Assembly: GCF_900696085.1 (NCBI RefSeq) | Contig: NZ_CAADFC020000028.1 | Coordinates: 62,001 to 126,000, forward strand | Direction: 5' to 3' | Source: Bradyrhizobium ivorense | GTDB lineage: Bacteria; Pseudomonadota; Alphaproteobacteria; Rhizobiales; Xanthobacteraceae | Length of the DNA: 64,000 nucleotides | Position numbers and translations under genes: made by a program | Notes under the pieces: generated by a model | What the model was told of the DNA's origin: nothing | What the model saw: the letters and a program-made list of their open reading frames with translations, nothing else | The model's database searches: none | Shown here: one piece after another, positions 60,103 through 64,000 of the stretch | Layout: every line of letters starts with the position of its first letter | Position numbering within the stretch: position 1 is the stretch's first letter

Positions 60103-61593
60103 ATGATTGTTTCGCCTAGGATTTTTCCGCTCTTGTGCATTGCAGCGGTGTTGACCGCGATCTCCGCCACCGAAAGCCTTGCGCAAAAAGCTTCGCTACC
60201 TGACCCGATCCTGCCGCCTGCGATCGATTGTGCCGCCACTCCCACACTTTGTAGTTCAGGTACTGGTGGTGGCTTCCGACCTGCGAGTGTCCCGACTGTG
60301 CAGCCGACGACACCGACGCAAAGCGGGCCAACCGCAACTGTGATTGGGACAAGCTCGTCCGGCGGATCAACCTCTGGCGGCACCTCGACTGGGTCGAGCC
60401 CTTCCGCCGGATCGACCTCTGGCGGCACTTCGACGGTGGCCAGCTCGTCCAGTGGATCGACTGGCGGCACTTCGACTGCGTCGAGTTCATCTGGCGGGTC
60501 AAGCAGTGGCGGCACTTCGACTGCGTCGAGTTCGTCTGGCGGATCAAGCAGTGGCGGCACCTCGACTGCATCGAGCTCGTCTGGCGTCGCGGCGAACAGC
60601 ACGACGCGTACAATCAATGATCAAACGACCCGTGCCGTACGCGAACGGGGCGCCGGGGAGCTCACGAAGTGTCCAGACGGTCTCGAGCTGCGTAACGGCA
60701 GTTGTGTTCGTCCGCGAAGAACGCACGTCACCGCCTCCAGCACAAATTTTGTGCCGGTGGTTTTGCCCCCGGCGGTCGTTTCACCGGCCGTTTGGGGCCA
60801 AGCCTACGGCGATTACGAACAGCATGGCAATGTCGCTCCAGGGAGCGGCGTGGATGTTACGCGTTTCACGCGTACCTGGGGCGTTTTGATCGGCGCGGAC
60901 TGGACGTTCCGTGACTTGGGAAAGATCGACGGGACCCTGCTTGTCGGCGCCTTGACTGGGGTTTCGAACGCGAATGTGACCTTCACCAACTCAGCGACAC
61001 GAATCAATATGTTTGGCCCCTCCGTGGGAGCATATGCCAAGTATTTTCTGGGTGCTTTTTCTACAGACACGTATCTTAAGGTAGACCTGTTGACGTTCAA
61101 TCAGACCGATCCGACGCTAACCGCGCCGGTCGGCTCGACCCCCATGGATAACGTCACGGTTGGGCAATTCTTCAACTATCGATTTTACACCTTCGGGAAT
61201 GCATTTTGGTTGGAGCCGACGATCGGGCTCCAATACTCGAGGTCGATCTACGGGAGCTCCGGCATACCGTTGGGCCTTCAGAACGGTGAGTACTCGCGCG
61301 TTCAAGGCGGGGTCAGGTTCGGACTGACTTCCAATTGGAATAAAGTTGTCACGACCGCAACGATATCTGCGTTGGCGTACGATGACTTTGCAATCTCCGG
61401 GTATGTTTTGGATTCTTCAATACCGGCCGCAACGGGCGTGTTAGCGGACAAGGGCAAATTGCGAGGACTGGGAGTTTTCAATTTCAACTTTGACTGGGGC
61501 CGCGGCCTGTCGACCTTCATACAGGCTGACGTCAGAGGAGGGCAGGATCTCATCGGCGGCGGCGGACGGATTGGTGGCAGACTTCAGTTTTGA
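60103..61593 (+). CDS. Exported Ser/Gly/Thr-repeat protein with C-terminal beta-barrel
   Basis: A 496-residue protein. Signal peptide about residues 1-28 (ends ESLAQ); low-complexity stalk of Ser/Gly/Thr at about 85-165; one Cys pair (KCPDGLELRNGSCVRP); then an outer-membrane beta-barrel from about 215 to the terminal Phe (RIGGRLQF), as in autotransporter-type barrels. The stalk is encoded by in-phase 45-bp repeats. AGGAAA precedes ATG 60103. It is divergent from the exported caspase gene and may display or anchor partners at the surface; this is inference. The passenger is too short for a classical autotransporter enzyme. Confidence 0.78.
   Translation: MIVSPRIFPLLCIAAVLTAISATESLAQKASLPDPILPPAIDCAATPTLCSSGTGGGFRPASVPTVQPTTPTQSGPTATVIGTSSSGGSTSGGTSTGSSPSAGSTSGGTSTVASSSSGSTGGTSTASSSSGGSSSGGTSTASSSSGGSSSGGTSTASSSSGVAANSTTRTINDQTTRAVRERGAGELTKCPDGLELRNGSCVRPRRTHVTASSTNFVPVVLPPAVVSPAVWGQAYGDYEQHGNVAPGSGVDVTRFTRTWGVLIGADWTFRDLGKIDGTLLVGALTGVSNANVTFTNSATRINMFGPSVGAYAKYFLGAFSTDTYLKVDLLTFNQTDPTLTAPVGSTPMDNVTVGQFFNYRFYTFGNAFWLEPTIGLQYSRSIYGSSGIPLGLQNGEYSRVQGGVRFGLTSNWNKVVTTATISALAYDDFAISGYVLDSSIPAATGVLADKGKLRGLGVFNFNFDWGRGLSTFIQADVRGGQDLIGGGGRIGGRLQF
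60463..60585 (+). repeat. In-frame 45-bp tandem repeats in the barrel gene
   Basis: Units 60463-60507, 60508-60552 and a partial 60553-60585 code for GGTSTASSSSGGSSS-like 15-residue steps; a few substitutions separate them. Similar but more diverged units precede them from about 60350. Copy number could vary by slipped pairing. Confidence 0.85.
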
Positions 61594-61998
61594 TGCCGAG
61601 AAGCGAAATTCGGTTGCGGGCAACTTGCTTTCAAATATCCGAACCGAGTCGCCGAAAGGCCGGACTTAATTCCTTCCACTGCAGATGCTGACTGGCGTTT
61701 GCTGCGGAGCAGCGTGCTGCCCCCTGCGAAAAGCCGAGGCGAGCTAGCGGCGTTGATCGCGACCAGCCGACCGGTCGGCCACCCAAAGCATGCGGCGCCG
61801 CTCCTGCGAAGGGGGTGGCCGAGCCTGTCGGCTATTTTGCCTCGGGCCACGGACATGGGAATTGTCGCGACCACTGGGATGATCGCCCTCCACTCGCATT
61901 ATTGATACAGTCGCGGGGCGCTGTACCGGCCACACACGGATTACAGCGAAGTGCTGTTTGATGCATGAAACCAGACGGACAAATTTCGGAGTTCGCAG
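61594..61998. other. Gene-free stretch downstream of the barrel gene
   Basis: About 405 bp with no supportable gene. Open frames on either strand here are short, lack ribosome sites and have arginine/proline-rich or otherwise chance-like translations. No repeat family of this window was recognised in it. Confidence 0.5.
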
Positions 61999-62499
61999 AT
62001 GTTTCGGCCGGCTTTCGGTATTTTGACAATCAAGGGCAATTTCACGCTTTGGAAGTATCTGAAGGATCTCCATGATTTTTCTACCATCGAACGAACAATC
62101 GGCTTTCACCAGGGACGTTTGACCCACGGCTATCGACTGGTCGTTTTGGCCGCGGGCGAAAGAATTGACCCTGATGATATCGATTTGGGCGGTTCGACTC
62201 GGACGTCAGGAGGCACAAATATTTTGCCGACGTCTCCTGGGAGTTCAATTGAACTATTGCTGACTGAAAGAGGGCAGGACGTTCAGGAGCTGAAGAGAAA
62301 GGTCTGTACGTTCTTTGCCGCCGCTAGTGATAACCGCCCCGCGAAAATTCTCCCGAACCTGAGGCACAACGAGCATATGGAGTATCCTGACGCGGAAGCG
62401 TTGGCTCCGGGTGTGCGCAGCGGAGTGCCGCAATTCAATTTAAGCAATCCGAAGAAGTTCTCGGTGGTTCGCGAAGTCGGTTACCAGCATCGTGGGTAA
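61999..62499 (+). CDS. Hypothetical protein
   Basis: A 166-residue soluble protein without signal peptide or membrane helix. The N-terminal half has alternating strands (FGILTIKGNFTLWKYLKDL, HGYRLVVLAAG) and a proline/threonine loop; the C-terminus is polar. GGAG lies seven bases before ATG 61999. Family unknown to me. It lies 31 bp from the convergent tandem-repeat gene. It might be a small toxin-like or immunity-like protein, but I see no evidence. Confidence 0.5.
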   Translation: MFRPAFGILTIKGNFTLWKYLKDLHDFSTIERTIGFHQGRLTHGYRLVVLAAGERIDPDDIDLGGSTRTSGGTNILPTSPGSSIELLLTERGQDVQELKRKVCTFFAAASDNRPAKILPNLRHNEHMEYPDAEALAPGVRSGVPQFNLSNPKKFSVVREVGYQHRG

Positions 62500-62530
62500 T
62501 GAGAAGACCGGGAATCGCCGCCAAAACGGA

Positions 62531-64000
62531 TCAGCGAGTTGCTGATGCGGCGCTTAGCGGCTCCTTCAGCCGTCTTGGAAGTACAACCTGATCGTCGACG
62601 GCGTAGAGCCAGCACGGACCATCCTTACCATCCCTTGAGGGATCACTATTGCAATCCGCGAGAGCCGCGACCTGGGCCGTGCGTTGCGAACTTGCGCCTG
62701 TCGCAATGAAAACTCGTCCCCACGGGTGAACGGCCACGGCCTTGGGATTGCTGCCTGTTCTATAATTGACAACGTCCTGGCGTTGACGCGTTGCTTCTCT
62801 CACAAATGGAATTTGTTGCGGATCAAATAGACCGTCATAGGCAACGCGCGGCATCGATCTCGGGCGTCGATACCCAGTCGATGACGAGTCTTGAACCTTT
62901 TCGTTGATTGCAACGAGAATGCACGGGTCGCCGTAACGCATCTGACACGCTTCGAGCGTGTTCTGCTCGGCTGCCGCCTCGTTCGGCCAATCCGACGATC
63001 GCCAGCTGTCGGCGGGTGGGTGGACAGCAAGGGCTTTATGACTCGTCGCGGCATGGTAAAGCATGATCTGCTCGAGACGGCGATTATCCGGCATGGCAGG
63101 TGCCAGATCCTCCGTCAACGACGACAGTGCGGCTTGGAATATTTCGGCCGGACTCTTGCGAGGCACTGCGTCGGGTTTGACGCTGTTGCTCGATTGCGGA
63201 GCATCCGGGGCCGAGACCGCGGGCGTCATTGCTGATTGCAGACGCTTCCGTAGTACGACCTGATCGCCAACTGCGTAAAGCCAGCATCGCCCGTCTTGGC
63301 CTTTTCTCGTCGGATCAGAATTGCAATCTGCGAGCGCAGCGACCTCCGCATCGTGCTGCGAGGCTGCCCCCGTTGTGATGAAGATGCGCCTCCACGGGTG
63401 GACGGCGGCGGCCTTCGGACCGTCTTTCTTCCTGTAGTCAACAACGTCCTGGCGCTGACGCATCGCGTCCCTCAGAAGAGGAATTTGCTGTGGATCGAAG
63501 GGGCCATCATAAGCAGCGCGCGGCATCGGCCGCGTCTGCCAGTATCCGCCCGAAGGCTTACTCTGAATCCTGTCATCTACCGCCACCAGGACGCAGGGAT
63601 CGCCATATCGCAGCTGGCACGCCTCGAGCACGCCTTGCTCGGCCGCCGACTCGTTCGGCCAATCCGCCGATCGCCAACTATTGCCCGGGGGATGGACCGC
63701 GAGTGCCTTGTGACTGGTATCCGCGTGGTAACCTGTGACTGTGGCCAGTCGACCCTGCTCGGACATCGCGGGAGCAATGTCCGTTATTGCTGCGGACAAT
63801 GCCGCTCGAAAAACATCGGCCGGGCTCTGGCGGGGGGAGATCACGGGATTGGCGGAAGCAACGTCGGCGGCCGACGAAGACGCTGGGGCTGCTGTTGAGT
63901 CAGGCGTCATTGGCGCTGTAAGCCTCAGCGGTAGCACGACCCTGTTTTGGACGGCATACAGATAGCATGGTCCACCCGGAGGATTGCGAGCGGGGTCGGC
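62531..64000 (-). CDS. Tandem-repeat Cys-pair protein, partial (continues beyond the window)
   Basis: The frame stays open to the window edge, so the 489 visible codons are the C-terminal part of a longer gene; an internal GTG at 63937 is not the start. Two full units of about 198 residues and the tail of a third repeat the same order: a helix (SPADVF or SPAEIF type), KALAVHPP, Cys-x8-Cys (CQLRYGDPC), RAAYDGPFDPQQIP-like, a KAxAVHPW strand, and a second Cys pair ending CWLYAVxDQVVL. The units may be DUF4189-like, which I cannot confirm. An exported, disulfide-bonded protein is likely. The true N-terminus lies beyond position 64000. Confidence 0.72.
   Translation of the reverse strand, partial: ADPARNPPGGPCYLYAVQNRVVLPLRLTAPMTPDSTAAPASSSAADVASANPVISPRQSPADVFRAALSAAITDIAPAMSEQGRLATVTGYHADTSHKALAVHPPGNSWRSADWPNESAAEQGVLEACQLRYGDPCVLVAVDDRIQSKPSGGYWQTRPMPRAAYDGPFDPQQIPLLRDAMRQRQDVVDYRKKDGPKAAAVHPWRRIFITTGAASQHDAEVAALADCNSDPTRKGQDGRCWLYAVGDQVVLRKRLQSAMTPAVSAPDAPQSSNSVKPDAVPRKSPAEIFQAALSSLTEDLAPAMPDNRRLEQIMLYHAATSHKALAVHPPADSWRSSDWPNEAAAEQNTLEACQMRYGDPCILVAINEKVQDSSSTGYRRPRSMPRVAYDGLFDPQQIPFVREATRQRQDVVNYRTGSNPKAVAVHPWGRVFIATGASSQRTAQVAALADCNSDPSRDGKDGPCWLYAVDDQVVLPRRLKEPLSAASATR

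Noticed and set aside
59820..60617. Minus-strand frame with regular Asp/Glu/Val/Pro repeats opposite the barrel gene
   Set aside because: It is the antisense reading of the 45-bp Ser/Gly/Thr repeats; the repetition is imposed by the real gene, and no ribosome site or start context supports it.
61699..62127. Opposed short frames downstream of the barrel gene
   Set aside because: Arg/Pro-rich or biased translations with no ribosome sites; also no convincing remnant of a known gene.

Overview
The window is GC-rich alphaproteobacterial chromosome, most likely Bradyrhizobium or a close relative. The grounds are family knowledge: DUF2336 and DUF3551 proteins, an OpgC homologue, a ccoNOQP/ccoIS cluster with a FixK/FNR box, dense ABC/TRAP uptake genes, and several families of long palindromic intergenic repeats. 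No database search was run, so genus is an inference.

Layout. 1-5.4 kb is a branched-chain amino acid block: 3' end of ilvB, a threonine-dehydratase-like PLP enzyme, ilvN, a methyltransferase, two exporters and ilvC. 5.6-9.9 kb holds a DUF2336 protein, a membrane class III cyclase, a haem-type membrane protein and a divergent TetR gene with twin operators. 10-14.2 kb has a sulfatase-fold membrane enzyme and an OpuB-type osmoprotectant ABC system with fused permease and binding protein. 14.3-23 kb is mixed: small proteins, an HD hydrolase, panE-like, an NitT/TauT-type ABC pair, a cyclic-nucleotide-domain membrane protein, and an XRE regulator divergent from an SDR. 23-31.4 kb has an Fe-S/SCP2 fusion, cupins, the likely binding protein for the NitT/TauT pair, and an SDR-cupin-tautomerase-carboxymuconolactone decarboxylase-SDR set facing a LysR gene. 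31.4-38.2 kb has a signal-less binding protein, a branched-chain-type ABC operon and a PPK2 kinase. 38.7-40.6 kb is leuA with a candidate translational attenuator. 41.8-50 kb is the ccoNOQP-ccoIS cluster (no ccoG or ccoH inside). 50-57.2 kb has AraC, OpgC, a TRAP operon and a Spy-like protein. After tRNA-Lys(CTT) at 57.4 kb the sequence looks more AT-rich and holds an exported TPR-caspase protein, a divergent Ser/Gly/Thr-repeat beta-barrel protein, an unknown protein, and a tandem-repeat Cys-rich protein that runs off the window.

How it fits together. ilvBN, ilvC, the PLP enzyme and leuA supply Ile/Val/Leu synthesis, while the liv-type operon may import related solutes. The cbb3 oxidase cluster implies microaerobic respiration under FixK/FNR control. 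The strongest candidates for something undescribed are the leuA leader, the tRNA-Lys-adjacent orthocaspase locus, and the Fe-S/SCP2 fusion.
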